This document shows positions 16,097 through 24,041 of a DNA stretch of 46,621 nt, piece after piece; position 1 is the stretch's first letter, and every line of letters begins with the position of its first letter. The stretch comes from an uncultured Clostridia bacterium (GTDB lineage: Bacteria; Bacillota; Clostridia; Christensenellales; CAG-917). The position numbers and the translations under genes were made by a program. The stretch covers positions 1-46,621 of the forward strand of contig CAKQGN010000010.1 of assembly GCA_934233745.1 (NCBI GenBank). Direction: 5' to 3'. Under the pieces are notes generated by a model. The model was not told the origin of the DNA. It was given only the letters and a program-made list of their open reading frames with translations, and did no database searches.

Positions 16097-16681
16097 ATGA
16101 AGTACATTGAACCGCTTGCAAGGCTTATTGCTCAACTTTCAAAACTGCCGTCCGTGGGAGAAAAAACCGCGGCGCGTTACGCATACGCAATTCTCAACTC
16201 GCCCGACGACGAAGTCAACGAGCTTGTGGACGCTATTCGTGACGTCAAACAAAACGTGCATTTTTGCAAAATCTGCGGCAATTACACTCAAAACGAGATT
16301 TGCGATATTTGCCAAACTCGCAAGCCGACAACTATTTGCGTTGTCAAAGAGCCCAAAGACATCGTTGCTCTTGAAAAAGTCAAGGATTTCAAGGGCGTTT
16401 ATCATGTTCTCGGCGGCGTTATTTCACCTATGGAACGCATCGGTCCCAACGACATACGCATCAAAGAGTTGCTTGCTCGTTTAGACGGCGTCGAAGAGGT
16501 GATTCTTGCCACAAATCCCGACGTTGAGGGCGAGGCGACCGCCATGTATATTGCGCGCCTCATCAAGCCCATGGGTATCAAAGTCACTCGTATCGCAAGA
16601 GGATTGCCCGAGGGGAGCGTCATCGAATATGCGGATGAGAGTACTTTGTCGCGCGCTCTTTCCTCTCGCATCGAGCTCTAA
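16097..16681 (+). CDS. recR: Recombination mediator RecR
   Basis: A 194-residue recombinational repair protein that works with RecO and RecF. HhH motif near the N-terminus (LPSVGEKTAARYA), a four-Cys zinc finger (CKIC about 55-58 and CDIC about 67-70), then a Toprim domain with VLGGVISPMERIGPND and the ATNPDVEGEATAMY loop. Length is typical (about 198). No clear Shine-Dalgarno sequence precedes the ATG, unlike ybaB. The stop codon abuts the first copy of the covarying repeat. Confidence 0.96.
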   Translation: MKYIEPLARLIAQLSKLPSVGEKTAARYAYAILNSPDDEVNELVDAIRDVKQNVHFCKICGNYTQNEICDICQTRKPTTICVVKEPKDIVALEKVKDFKGVYHVLGGVISPMERIGPNDIRIKELLARLDGVEEVILATNPDVEGEATAMYIARLIKPMGIKVTRIARGLPEGSVIEYADESTLSRALSSRIEL

Positions 16682-16800
16682 GCGCACTATTGAGCGAATA
16701 ACTGCGGCAGAGCCTCTTTCCCCGAGTAGTCACGTACGTCCATGTACGCTCCTACCCGTTGAAAGAGGCTCTTTCTTGTTCTTCATCTCAATATTGCGCT
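16681..16800 (+). repeat. Covarying stem element, copy 1 (after recR)
   Basis: Nested inverted repeats: outer 16681-16694 with 16787-16800; middle 12-bp perfect stem 16709-16720 with 16761-16772; inner CGTAC 16733-16737 with GTACG 16744-16748. Followed by CTTTCTTGTTCTTCATCT. It starts at the recR stop codon. The middle arms differ from other copies but still pair. Confidence 0.85.
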
Positions 16801-16834
16801 TAGAGTGTGATGCTGTGAAAAACCGACAGACACT

Positions 16835-16936
16835 ATTGAGCAAATAACTGCGTTAGAGTCTGCTCCATAAACAGTCACGTACGCCAAGTACGCTCCTGTC
16901 TATGTCGTCAGACTTTTTCTTGTTCTTCATCTCGAT
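16835..16936 (+). repeat. Covarying stem element, copy 2
   Basis: Same layout, about 146 bp downstream of copy 1 in tandem, sharing the connecting sequence that includes gaaaaaccgacag. Outer ATTGAG (16835-16840) pairs with CTCGAT (16931-16936, one G-U); middle stem is AGAGTCTG (16855-16862) against CAGACTTT (16909-16916, one G-U). Confidence 0.8.
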
Positions 16937-16978
16937 ATTGCGCTTAGAGTGTGGTGCGGTGAAAAACCGACAGAAACT

Positions 16979-17066
16979 ATTGAGCGAATAACCGCTCAGA
17001 GTCTGCTCCATGAACAGTCATATGCAACAAGTACGCTCCGCCCGAGGGTGGCAGGTTTTTTTGCTT
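16979..17066 (+). repeat. Covarying stem element, copy 3
   Basis: Third tandem copy, 144 bp after copy 2. The middle stem AGAGTCTGC pairs with GCAGGTTTT using wobble pairs, and the 3' side runs directly into T-rich sequence in place of the conserved TTCTTGTTCTT tail. The inner GTACG half is partly lost (catatgcaacaagtacg). Confidence 0.75.
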
Positions 17067-17162
17067 TTTTTTCTCCCAATATTGAAGTTTTGAAATTTTT
17101 ATCGTTTTTTGATATTTTATTCTGGTGTTTTACGTTTCGAAAATCTCCTTAAAAATCCAATC

Positions 17163-17191
17163 TTGAAATGAAGTGTCGATTGTGATAAAAT
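17163..17191 (+). promoter_or_regulatory. Promoter of the nucleoside kinase-like gene
   Basis: TTGAAA (17163-17168), 17-bp spacer, TAAAAT (17186-17191). The leader of about 100 nt contains a perfect 7-bp hairpin (17268-17274 with 17278-17284) ending 6 bp before the GAGGGG ribosome site. The rest of 17067-17162 is AT-rich with no gene. Confidence 0.75.
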
Positions 17192-17297
17192 ACTTTATTG
17201 AGAGAATATACATATTTTGAATCGAAATGAATTTTAGATTTGAGTCGGCTCAAAAAGAATAATATCGTTCAAGCTATGCTTGAAAAGTGAGGGGAAA

Positions 17298-18956
17298 ATG
17301 ATAAAAGTTTATGTAAACGGAATCGAACGAGAAGTAAAAGACGGCACAAGAGTTATCGACTTGCTTCCGTCCGAGGATAAGCGCAAGTATGTTGTGTGCA
17401 AGCTCGGCTCGCAAATCAAGGAACTCAATCGCAAATTGTCAAGCAAAGACGACGGCAAAACAGTGGAATTTCTTGGCATTGACAATCAGGAAGCGGTGAA
17501 GGCATACGAGGCAAGTTTGAGATATATCGTGGCAATGGCGTTTCACAACATATATCCCGACGTACGCATACGCTTCGGCTACAATGCTTCGCGCTCGATT
17601 TTCTGCCAAATCCTTGCAAAAGGGTTCAACGTGTCCAAAGCGACCGATGAGGTGCGCGACGAGGTGGACAGAATCATCAAAGCCGATATGCCGATAGAGC
17701 GTATCACCGTGTCAACCGACGAGGCGCGCGAGATTTTTGAGAAAATGGACAGAGATGACAAGTTGCGTATCTTGCCGTATCGTCCCGAAAGTTTGGTGAA
17801 TATTTATGTTTGCGGCGATTATTACGATTATTTGCATGCGTATATGGTGCCGTCCACGGGATGTATTTTCAGCTACAATCTCATGCCGTACAGCCCCGGT
17901 ATCATTGTGCAATATCCGCGTTCGGAGCTGAATGCCGAGATCCCGGAATTTGTTGAGGAAAGCACATACGGTCGCACTTTGCAACGCGCAACGACATGGG
18001 CAAGCAAGACCAAAACAGGTACGGTTGCGGATATCAACGACAAGGTTGAACCGGGCAGAGAACTCGATTTCGTGCAAATGTGCGAGGCTCGACAAAACAG
18101 TATGTTGTCCGAGCTGGGAAACAGAATCGAAAGCGATATAGAAAATATCCGTCTTATTTGCATTGCGGGGCCGAGTTCGAGCGGCAAGACGACGTTTTGC
18201 AACAGAGTGCGCATCGAACTCATGTCAAGAGGTATAAACCCCGTGATGATTTCGATGGACGACTACTATCTCGAACGCGAAAAAATATGCAAAATGCAAG
18301 GAAAAGCGGCAAATGAAGTCGATTTGGAACATGTTGAGTGTCTTGACATCGAGCAATTCAACAAAGATCTTTTCGACCTCATCAACGGAGAAGAAGTCAC
18401 GCTTCCGTGCTTCAATTTCGCAAAGGGCGCAAAAGAAAGAGGACGTACTATAAGAGTCGACGAGCATAGCCCGATTATGATAGAGGGAATACATGCGCTC
18501 AACGAAAAACTGACGGCATCCATTCCCAAACACCAGAAATTCAAAATTTACATTGCGCCGCAACTTGCAATCAACGTCGACGATCACTCGCCGCTCAGCA
18601 CCACCGACTTGCGTCTTATTCGCCGTATCGTGAGGGATATGCAGTTCAGAAACTATCCCGCAAAAAACACAATCGATATGTGGCAAAGCGTCAGAAGCGG
18701 TGAATTCAGGTGGATATATCCGTGGCAAGAGGGCGTGGATTTCGTGTTCAATTCCGCACTTGCGTACGAGCTTTGCGTGCTGAAAAAACTTGCGCTTCCC
18801 GCGCTCAAAGAGATCAAGGACACCGATCCGCAATTCCTTGTGGCGAACAGGCTCATAAAATATCTCAAATATTTCAAGACGATAGACGACGAAAATTTGA
18901 TACCGTGCAACTCGCTTTTGAGAGAGTTTATCGGCGGAAGCTGTTTTAACGTATAA
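17298..18956 (+). CDS. TGS/ThrRS-like editing domain fused to uridine kinase-like domain
   Basis: A 552-residue protein usually annotated as a nucleoside kinase. N-terminal TGS domain (about 1-62), a threonyl/alanyl-tRNA synthetase second-additional-like region (about 75-185, AFHNIYPDVRIRFGYNASRS), then a PRK/uridine kinase domain from about 285 with Walker A GPSSSGKTT (291-299) and the MDDYYLERE substrate segment. Such fusions are widespread in Bacillota and their physiological substrate is unsettled. The start is ATG at 17298, because GAGGGG lies 3-4 bp upstream and the upstream in-frame TTG has none. Single gene with its own promoter. Confidence 0.9.
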   Translation: MIKVYVNGIEREVKDGTRVIDLLPSEDKRKYVVCKLGSQIKELNRKLSSKDDGKTVEFLGIDNQEAVKAYEASLRYIVAMAFHNIYPDVRIRFGYNASRSIFCQILAKGFNVSKATDEVRDEVDRIIKADMPIERITVSTDEAREIFEKMDRDDKLRILPYRPESLVNIYVCGDYYDYLHAYMVPSTGCIFSYNLMPYSPGIIVQYPRSELNAEIPEFVEESTYGRTLQRATTWASKTKTGTVADINDKVEPGRELDFVQMCEARQNSMLSELGNRIESDIENIRLICIAGPSSSGKTTFCNRVRIELMSRGINPVMISMDDYYLEREKICKMQGKAANEVDLEHVECLDIEQFNKDLFDLINGEEVTLPCFNFAKGAKERGRTIRVDEHSPIMIEGIHALNEKLTASIPKHQKFKIYIAPQLAINVDDHSPLSTTDLRLIRRIVRDMQFRNYPAKNTIDMWQSVRSGEFRWIYPWQEGVDFVFNSALAYELCVLKKLALPALKEIKDTDPQFLVANRLIKYLKYFKTIDDENLIPCNSLLREFIGGSCFNV

Positions 18957-18987
18957 AGCGGTCTATACTGACGAAATCGAGTGATAA

Positions 18988-19244
18988 ACTTGCGGTTTTG
19001 TCGCAATCGGCGACAGCGCATTTATGACAATGCCTTTGATGGGAAGCGGAATCGAATCGTCGATGAAAGCAGGAAAAATGTTTGCGGATTTCATCCGAGA
19101 AAACAATGTCACCGAGTTTACGGCAAAGCACTCGGATGTCTTTTAAGAAGCCTTAAAGCGAAAAGAATCGCAAAAAAGATTCCTGCCGTTTACGACGAAA
19201 AGAAACTTGCGAAGTGGACGAAAAAATACAACAAACTCATATAA
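18988..19244 (+). pseudogene. Decayed C-terminal relic of an FAD oxidoreductase (geranylgeranyl-reductase-like)
   Basis: One frame (18988-19146) reads through GFVAIGDSAFMTMPLMGSGI and ESSMKAGKMFADFIREN, the FAD-binding GDSA motif and following helix of geranylgeranyl-reductase-like flavoproteins, then hits a stop. A second frame (about 19150-19244) continues with AKKIPAVYDEKKLAKWTKKY to a stop. There is no start codon, no N-terminal half and at least one frameshift. I read it as the remains of a deleted gene. Family assignment is by eye. Confidence 0.5.
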
Positions 19245-19285
19245 AATTAAAGCGCATACAAAGTCACATTTTTCAAAAAACAACT

Positions 19286-20113
19286 ATGTACAAGATTGCG
19301 AGAGTCGGATTGCATCATTTTGAAGAGCCGTGTTTGTCGGGCGAGAGGGGTAGCGGAACTATCTTCTTTTCGGGGTGCAATCTGCGCTGTTTGTTTTGCC
19401 AAAACTATGAGATTTCACACGAGTCAAAAGGACTTGAAGTGAGCGAGAACGAACTTGTTTCGCTCATGCTTTATTTGCAGGAAACAGGAGCGCACAACAT
19501 AAATCTCGTCACGCCGTCAAATTACGTTTATTTGCTCAAAGATACGCTTAAAGTTGCAAAACCGCAACTTAAAATACCGATTGTGTGGAACAGCAGCGGA
19601 TATGAAACCGTGCAGAATCTCAAAAAACTCGATGGTTTAGTCGATATTTATCTGCCCGATTTCAAGTACTCCGACGACGATTTGGCGTGGGAATATTCGC
19701 ACGCAAAAGGGTATAGAAAAGTTGCCTTTGACGCTCTTAAAGAGATGCGCCGCCAACAACCTTGCGACATTTTTGACGACGACGGAATGATGCAAAAAGG
19801 CGTTATCGTACGCCACCTTGTTTTGCCAAACGCACTTGAAAATACGAGGGGAGTTTTGCAGGATATTGCCGCAATCGACAAAGATTTGTTCGTGTCGCTT
19901 ATGGGACAATATTTTCCAACGCCAAACGTTGAGCGTCATCCGATATTGTCCCGCCGCATAACTCAACATGAGTACGACAAAGCAATCCAAATGTTTTTCG
20001 ACTCAGGTTTGCAAAACGGCTTTTCCCAAGACCTTGACAGTGCAACCGAGGAGTATGTGCCGAATTTCGATTTGAACGCCCTAAAAAGGATATTAAAAAA
20101 CTTAAATCAATAA
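19286..20113 (+). CDS. PflX-like radical SAM protein (COG1313)
   Basis: A 275-residue radical SAM enzyme. The 4Fe-4S ligands are in CNLRCLFC (Cys-x3-Cys-x2-Cys, about residues 34-41), preceded by the family opening MYKIARVGLHHFEEPCLSG and GSGTIFFSG. The partial TIM barrel follows (NLVTPSNYVY, PIVWNSSGYE, DIYLPDFKY). COG1313 members are related to pyruvate formate-lyase activases but their targets are mostly unknown; no glycyl radical enzyme is encoded nearby. Met at 19286 is chosen because family homology begins there; no Shine-Dalgarno sequence is seen and the in-frame extension would overlap the upstream relic. Confidence 0.85.
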   Translation: MYKIARVGLHHFEEPCLSGERGSGTIFFSGCNLRCLFCQNYEISHESKGLEVSENELVSLMLYLQETGAHNINLVTPSNYVYLLKDTLKVAKPQLKIPIVWNSSGYETVQNLKKLDGLVDIYLPDFKYSDDDLAWEYSHAKGYRKVAFDALKEMRRQQPCDIFDDDGMMQKGVIVRHLVLPNALENTRGVLQDIAAIDKDLFVSLMGQYFPTPNVERHPILSRRITQHEYDKAIQMFFDSGLQNGFSQDLDSATEEYVPNFDLNALKRILKNLNQ

Positions 20114-20250
20114 TTATTATTTGCGGGTGGGATTGCACCCGCTCCCGACGAATCACACAAATCGTATTTTTGAAAAAAATTTGTCGAAATCGGTTGCGCG
20201 ATTGAGTTGTTTATGCTAACATACTGTCAAATGTGAATCGGAGGGCAACC

Positions 20251-20373
20251 ATGGCTCAAAGCGTTGTCAAACTCAAGAAAACAATTCTTCTCGCAACAGC
20301 CTCTGTTGCAAAGATGGTATTTTCTTCCTTTGACGAGTGCCGTTTCCCCTCGATTGATAGTGAAATTGCCTAA
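20251..20373 (+). CDS. Short ORF (40 residues) in the uracil permease leader
   Basis: ATG at 20251 with a GGAGGG site 6 bp upstream and a stop at 20371-20373, three bases before a strong terminator hairpin. The peptide begins MAQSVVKLKKTILLATASVA. It contains an internal hairpin-forming stretch (GCAACA-GCCTC-TGTTGC near 20294-20310). It could be a leader peptide acting in attenuation or simply a small protein with its own terminator. The upstream 20114-20250 shows no recognised riboswitch. Confidence 0.5.
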   Translation: MAQSVVKLKKTILLATASVAKMVFSSFDECRFPSIDSEIA

Positions 20374-20376
20374 TGC

Positions 20377-20405
20377 AGATGTCCCTCGGCGGACATCTTT
20401 TTTTT
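20377..20405 (+). terminator. Terminator/attenuator upstream of uracil permease
   Basis: AGATGTCC (20377-20384), six-base loop, GGACATCT (20391-20398), then an uninterrupted T run. It sits 60 bp before the permease start, with no obvious separate promoter in between. Confidence 0.85.
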
Positions 20406-20465
20406 GCCCTCAAAGGGCGTTAGGCTCATAAAGAAGATATCAAATAAAAATATAGGAGAAAGACA

Positions 20466-22202
20466 ATGTCAAAAAATCAACTCGTCTATGACATCAACGA
20501 CAAGCCTGCTCTTGGCAAAAACCTCGTGTTTGCATTCCAACAAGTGCTTGCAATCATGGCGGCAACCATTGCAGTCCCGACCATCATCGGTCTGCCGACG
20601 CAAATTCCGGCGGCAATCCTCGGCGCAGGCCTTGGTACAATCGTGTATCTTCTTTTCACAAAATTCAAAAGCCCGGTCATCATATCGAGTTCGTTTGCGT
20701 TTTTGAGTTCGCTCTCGACGGCACTTGCATTCGGATATTGCGGAATCATCCTCGGCGGTATTCTGGCAGGTCTTGTGTATGTTGTTTTGGCACTTATCAT
20801 CAAGTTTGCAGGCAGCAAATGGGTGTCCAAACTTATGCCTCCCGTCATCATCGGTCCGACCGTCGCACTCATCGGTCTTTCTCTTGCAGGCAGCGCAATG
20901 GGCGACATCGTCAAGGCGAGCGGTGCGGTTGTCAACCAAAGTTACAACCTTGTCGCTCTCTTCTGCGGACTTATAACGCTCATCACAATCTGCATTTGCT
21001 CAACCCAAAAGAAATTCAAAATGGGACGCCTCATTCCGTTCATTCTCGGCATCGGCGCAGGATATGCGGTTGCGTCTTTCTTCTCCATATTCGGATATGC
21101 GTGCCATGTCGAATATCTCAAAATCGTTAATTGGCAACCCCTTGTAGACAACTTTGCGGCACTCGGCGACAGCACCGCAAGCGTCGGCGCAAAATTCCAA
21201 TCTTTCCTCAACTATCCCGACTTTGCTCTCATCGAAGCTATCAAAGAACTTGTCACGGGCAACGTCAGCGAAGCCGTCAAGACTGCAGTGAGTGCCGCAA
21301 CCGATGGCAAAGTAACCGCTAGCACGCTCACGTGGGCAGGCGTCGGCGAAGTCGTACTCGCATTCGTACCCGTTGCGCTCGTCGTCTTTGCAGAGCATAT
21401 CGCAGACCACAAAAATCTCGGCTCCATCATCGGCAGAGACCTTGTCGAAGGCGAACCCGGTCTTGAACGCACACTTTTGGGCGACGGCGTCGGCTCCATG
21501 GTCGGCACGGTGTTTGGAATCTGCCCCAACACGACTTACGGCGAGTCCGTCGGTTGCGTTGCAATCACCAAAAACGCTTCCGTATCAACAATTTTCCTTG
21601 CCGCAATCATGTGCATAGTGCTGTCCTTTGTAAGCCCGCTCATGGCATTGCTCCGCACAATCCCCGCTTGCGTAATGGGCGGTGTGTGCCTCACGCTCTA
21701 CGGCTTCATCGCAGTCAGCGGTCTTAAAATGTTCAAAGACATCAACCTCGGCGACAACAAAAACCTCTTCACGGTTTCCACAATCCTCATCGCAGGTATC
21801 GGCGGACTCTCGATTCAAATTCCTTATAGGATTCTCAAGAGCGATTTAATCGGTCAAACCATCAAAGACGGCGCAATCATCGACGTGATTCTGAAACCGG
21901 CAGGAACTGTGGATAAGACAATCACAATCACTTCAATCGCAACCGCGCTTGTGCTCGGCATCATTGTACACGCAATCATCAGCGCAATCGAAAAGAAACA
22001 GGGCGGCGACGGCAACGAGGAATTTGCCAAGGAAGAGCCCCAAAGCCTTATCACAGGCGCTGTAGCGCCCAACGCAACCTTTGATGTCGGCGTAGACGTC
22101 GTAAAGGCTGCCGAAGAAAAAGAAAGAGAAGAAGAGGTTGTAGAAGAACTCCGCGAAGAAGAAAAAGCGGAAGAACAATCCGAATCTTCCGATAAAGAAT
22201 AA
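20466..22202 (+). CDS. uraA: Uracil permease (NCS2 family)
   Basis: A 578-residue nucleobase:cation symporter. Diagnostic features are VFAFQQVLAIMAATIAVP near the N-terminus (QH/QQ motif region), FAEHIADHKNLG (substrate Glu in helix 8) and PNTTYGESVGCVAITK (helix 10). The neighbouring upp gene points to uracil as substrate. Two additions enlarge it over the usual 430-450: a hydrophilic insert at about 214-290 before helix 8 and an acidic C-terminal tail from about 509, rich in Glu and Lys. TAGGAGA precedes the ATG. Confidence 0.92.
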   Translation: MSKNQLVYDINDKPALGKNLVFAFQQVLAIMAATIAVPTIIGLPTQIPAAILGAGLGTIVYLLFTKFKSPVIISSSFAFLSSLSTALAFGYCGIILGGILAGLVYVVLALIIKFAGSKWVSKLMPPVIIGPTVALIGLSLAGSAMGDIVKASGAVVNQSYNLVALFCGLITLITICICSTQKKFKMGRLIPFILGIGAGYAVASFFSIFGYACHVEYLKIVNWQPLVDNFAALGDSTASVGAKFQSFLNYPDFALIEAIKELVTGNVSEAVKTAVSAATDGKVTASTLTWAGVGEVVLAFVPVALVVFAEHIADHKNLGSIIGRDLVEGEPGLERTLLGDGVGSMVGTVFGICPNTTYGESVGCVAITKNASVSTIFLAAIMCIVLSFVSPLMALLRTIPACVMGGVCLTLYGFIAVSGLKMFKDINLGDNKNLFTVSTILIAGIGGLSIQIPYRILKSDLIGQTIKDGAIIDVILKPAGTVDKTITITSIATALVLGIIVHAIISAIEKKQGGDGNEEFAKEEPQSLITGAVAPNATFDVGVDVVKAAEEKEREEEVVEELREEEKAEEQSESSDKE

Positions 22203-22250
22203 GTATAAAAATATATCTATATTGCAATAAGGAAAACAGGAGATAACATC

Positions 22251-22889
22251 ATGAAAGAATACGACAACGTGCACATTCTCGACCATCCGCTCATCCGTCA
22301 CAAAGTGGCGATTATCAGAGACAAAAACACCACGACCAAACAATTCAGAGAGGTCATCGGCGAAATTGCAACACTCATGGCATTTGAAGCGTTCAAGGAT
22401 GTTCCCACTCAAACCGTGACCGTTGAAACTCCGCTCGAAACCGTCGAACAAACAGTGGTCAAAGAAAATTCAATCGCAATCGTGCCAATCCTCCGCGCAG
22501 GACTCGGCATGGTAGACGGCATCCTGACGCTTTTCCCCGCCGCAAAGGTCGGACACATCGGTATGTATCGCAACGAGGAAACCCTCGAACCGCAAGAGTA
22601 CTACTGCAAGTTGCCCCAAGGCATCGAGGACAAAGTCGTTATGCTTGTAGACCCTATGCTCGCAACCGGCGGCAGCGCCAACGATGCAATCGCGCTCCTC
22701 AAAAAACGCGGCTGCAAACACATCAAATTCCTTGCCATCATCGGCGCTCCCGAAGGAGTCGAAAAAGTCCACTCTGTGCATCCCGATGTTGAGGTTTATG
22801 TTTCCACGCTTGACCGCCAACTCAACGAGAACGGCTACATTTTGCCTGGGTTGGGGGATGCCGGCGACCGCATCTTCGGCACAAAATAA
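22251..22889 (+). CDS. upp: Uracil phosphoribosyltransferase
   Basis: A 212-residue enzyme converting uracil and PRPP to UMP. The PRPP loop is VDPMLATGGSA (about 131-143) and the uracil-binding C-terminal pattern ends in LPGLGDAGDRIFGTK, as in the family. Length is typical. It lies 48 bp after the permease and likely shares its transcript: uptake followed by salvage. Its stop codon is inside the 5' arm of a 19-bp perfect inverted repeat that brackets copy 4 of the covarying element. Confidence 0.97.
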   Translation: MKEYDNVHILDHPLIRHKVAIIRDKNTTTKQFREVIGEIATLMAFEAFKDVPTQTVTVETPLETVEQTVVKENSIAIVPILRAGLGMVDGILTLFPAAKVGHIGMYRNEETLEPQEYYCKLPQGIEDKVVMLVDPMLATGGSANDAIALLKKRGCKHIKFLAIIGAPEGVEKVHSVHPDVEVYVSTLDRQLNENGYILPGLGDAGDRIFGTK

Positions 22890-23009
22890 CGCGTAAAACA
22901 GCGAACAACTGCGGCAGAGTCGCTCACTCGAATAGTCACGTACAACAAGTACGCTCCTATCCGCTTGAGCGGCTCTTTCTTGTTCTTCATCTGTTTTACG
23001 CGTTATTTT
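22883..23009 (+). repeat. Covarying stem element, copy 4 (after upp)
   Basis: The outer arms 22883-22901 and 22991-23009 are perfect 19-bp inverted repeats; the 5' arm includes the last bases and stop codon of upp. Middle stem AGAGTCGCTCA (22916-22926) pairs with TGAGCGGCTCT (22966-22976, one G-U). The inner CGTAC/GTACG and tail TTTCTTGTTCTTCATCT are conserved. Confidence 0.85.
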
Positions 23010-23025
23010 CAAAGAGACTCAAACA

Positions 23026-23101
23026 GCGAACAACTGCGGCAAAGTTGCTCACTCGAATAGTCACGTACGCAAAGTACACTCCTATCCGGATTGTTTACTT
23101 T
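23026..23101 (+). repeat. Covarying stem element, copy 5 (degenerate)
   Basis: Starts agcgaacaactgcggc like copy 4 and keeps agtcacgtac, but the middle stem is reduced to AAAGT/ACTTT (23041-23045 with 23097-23101) and the TTCTTGTTCTTCATCT tail is missing. It ends against the inverted tRNA fragment at 23108. Confidence 0.7.
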
Positions 23102-23107
23102 TCGCCC

Positions 23108-23121
23108 GTTCGAATCCCTTA
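23108..23121 (+). repeat. Inverted copy of the tRNA-Arg T-arm
   Basis: GTTCGAATCCCTTA here is the exact reverse complement of 23179-23192 within the tRNA-Arg gene. It lies on the other side of the tRNA terminator hairpin. Confidence 0.8.
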
Positions 23122-23129
23122 AGAACAAG

Positions 23130-23168
23130 AATAAAGCGCAAGACGAATAAATCAACTTGCGCTTTATT
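23130..23168 (-). terminator. Terminator of tRNA-Arg
   Basis: A 13-bp perfect stem (23130-23142 with 23156-23168) starting directly after the encoded CCA; on the minus strand it is followed by CTTGTTCTT, the same tail found after the covarying elements. Confidence 0.8.
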
Positions 23169-23245
23169 TGGCGTAGCATAAGGGATTCGAACCCCTGACC
23201 TTCTGGTCCGTAGCCAGACGCTCTATCCAGCTGGGCTAATGCTAC
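23169..23245 (-). tRNA. tRNA-Arg(ACG)
   Basis: A 77-nt cloverleaf including an encoded CCA (23169-23171). Acceptor GTAGCAT pairs with ATGCTAC; anticodon stem TCTGG/CCAGA with loop CTACGGA gives anticodon ACG; T-loop TTCGAAT is standard. Confidence 0.97.
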
Positions 23246-23339
23246 ATTGATAGGGCTTTGATTTGAAGCATTAACATTATATTGTTATACAAAAGAAAAG
23301 TCAACCGTTTGCGAAAACATCGCTCGCATTTTTTTGTAC

Positions 23340-23930
23340 TTATTTGTTTTCGAAATCTTTGACAATCCCGTTTATGCCGTTGTAAGAGAGGTTTGCGACA
23401 ATCCTTGCCAAATCGTCGAGGGGACGTTCCTTCGATGAATTGAACCAGTGCTGAAACACCGTAAACATGCCCGATACAACAAAGTCAAGCACGATGTCGA
23501 GTGTGGATTCATCCAGAACCGTATATTCGGATATGACTTCTTTTGCGCGGGTTTTCAGCGAAAGCACGAGTTTTTTGACAAGATTCGAATTGCTTTCGAT
23601 GGAAATCAAGTGTTGATAAAAGTCCGGATCGCTGTTGATTATGCTCGTAAGCTCCTCATACATCAGGTTGGGGTTGCGAAGAATATCGTTGACATTGTGC
23701 TTGCGAATGACTTTTTCGAAGTTGTCGATAATTGTGTTTTCGATTTCGCCGATAAGTTCGTAGATGCCGTCATAATAATTGTAGAATGTTTTGCGGTTGA
23801 TGTCGGCTCTGTCGGCAATATCTTTGATTGTGATGTCGTTGACGTTTTTTTCCGAGAGCAGTTCGGCAAAAGCGCGGTAAATTGCTTTTTTTGTTTTTGC
23901 GATGCGTCTGTCCACTTTTTTGTCTTCCAT
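23340..23930 (-). CDS. TetR/AcrR-family regulator
   Basis: A 196-residue repressor-type protein. The N-terminal HTH spans about 8-55 (KKAIYRAFAELLSEKNVNDITIKDIADRADINRKTFYNYYDGI, given here in family terms, with the FYNYY end characteristic of TetR). The C-terminal ligand domain is helical and resembles the TetR_C_8 group. It is divergent from the glycosyltransferase at 24147, and a perfect palindrome overlaps that promoter, so it may control its neighbour and itself. Start is uncertain: Met at 23930 gives a typical N-terminus, while an in-frame Met at 23969 adds 13 residues; neither has a good ribosome site. Confidence 0.88.
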   Translation of the reverse strand: MEDKKVDRRIAKTKKAIYRAFAELLSEKNVNDITIKDIADRADINRKTFYNYYDGIYELIGEIENTIIDNFEKVIRKHNVNDILRNPNLMYEELTSIINSDPDFYQHLISIESNSNLVKKLVLSLKTRAKEVISEYTVLDESTLDIVLDFVVSGMFTVFQHWFNSSKERPLDDLARIVANLSYNGINGIVKDFENK

Positions 23931-24041
23931 ATCCGATACTATTTTCGGTAATTTCGTGGAATAATACATAAAGACTGTGCTTTGTGTGTAATAAGTCGTT
24001 GTTTAAGCTGTTTTACGGCTTGCGAAACTATCGAAAAGTCC

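Noticed and set aside
16681..17066. CRISPR array
   Set aside because: Three tandem copies at about 145 bp with shared connecting sequence, no uniform unique spacers and no cas genes; the copies also occur singly elsewhere.
23108..23245. Integrative-element attachment site at tRNA-Arg
   Set aside because: The repeat of the tRNA end is inverted and only about 60 bp away, with no integrase; real att sites are direct repeats flanking an element.
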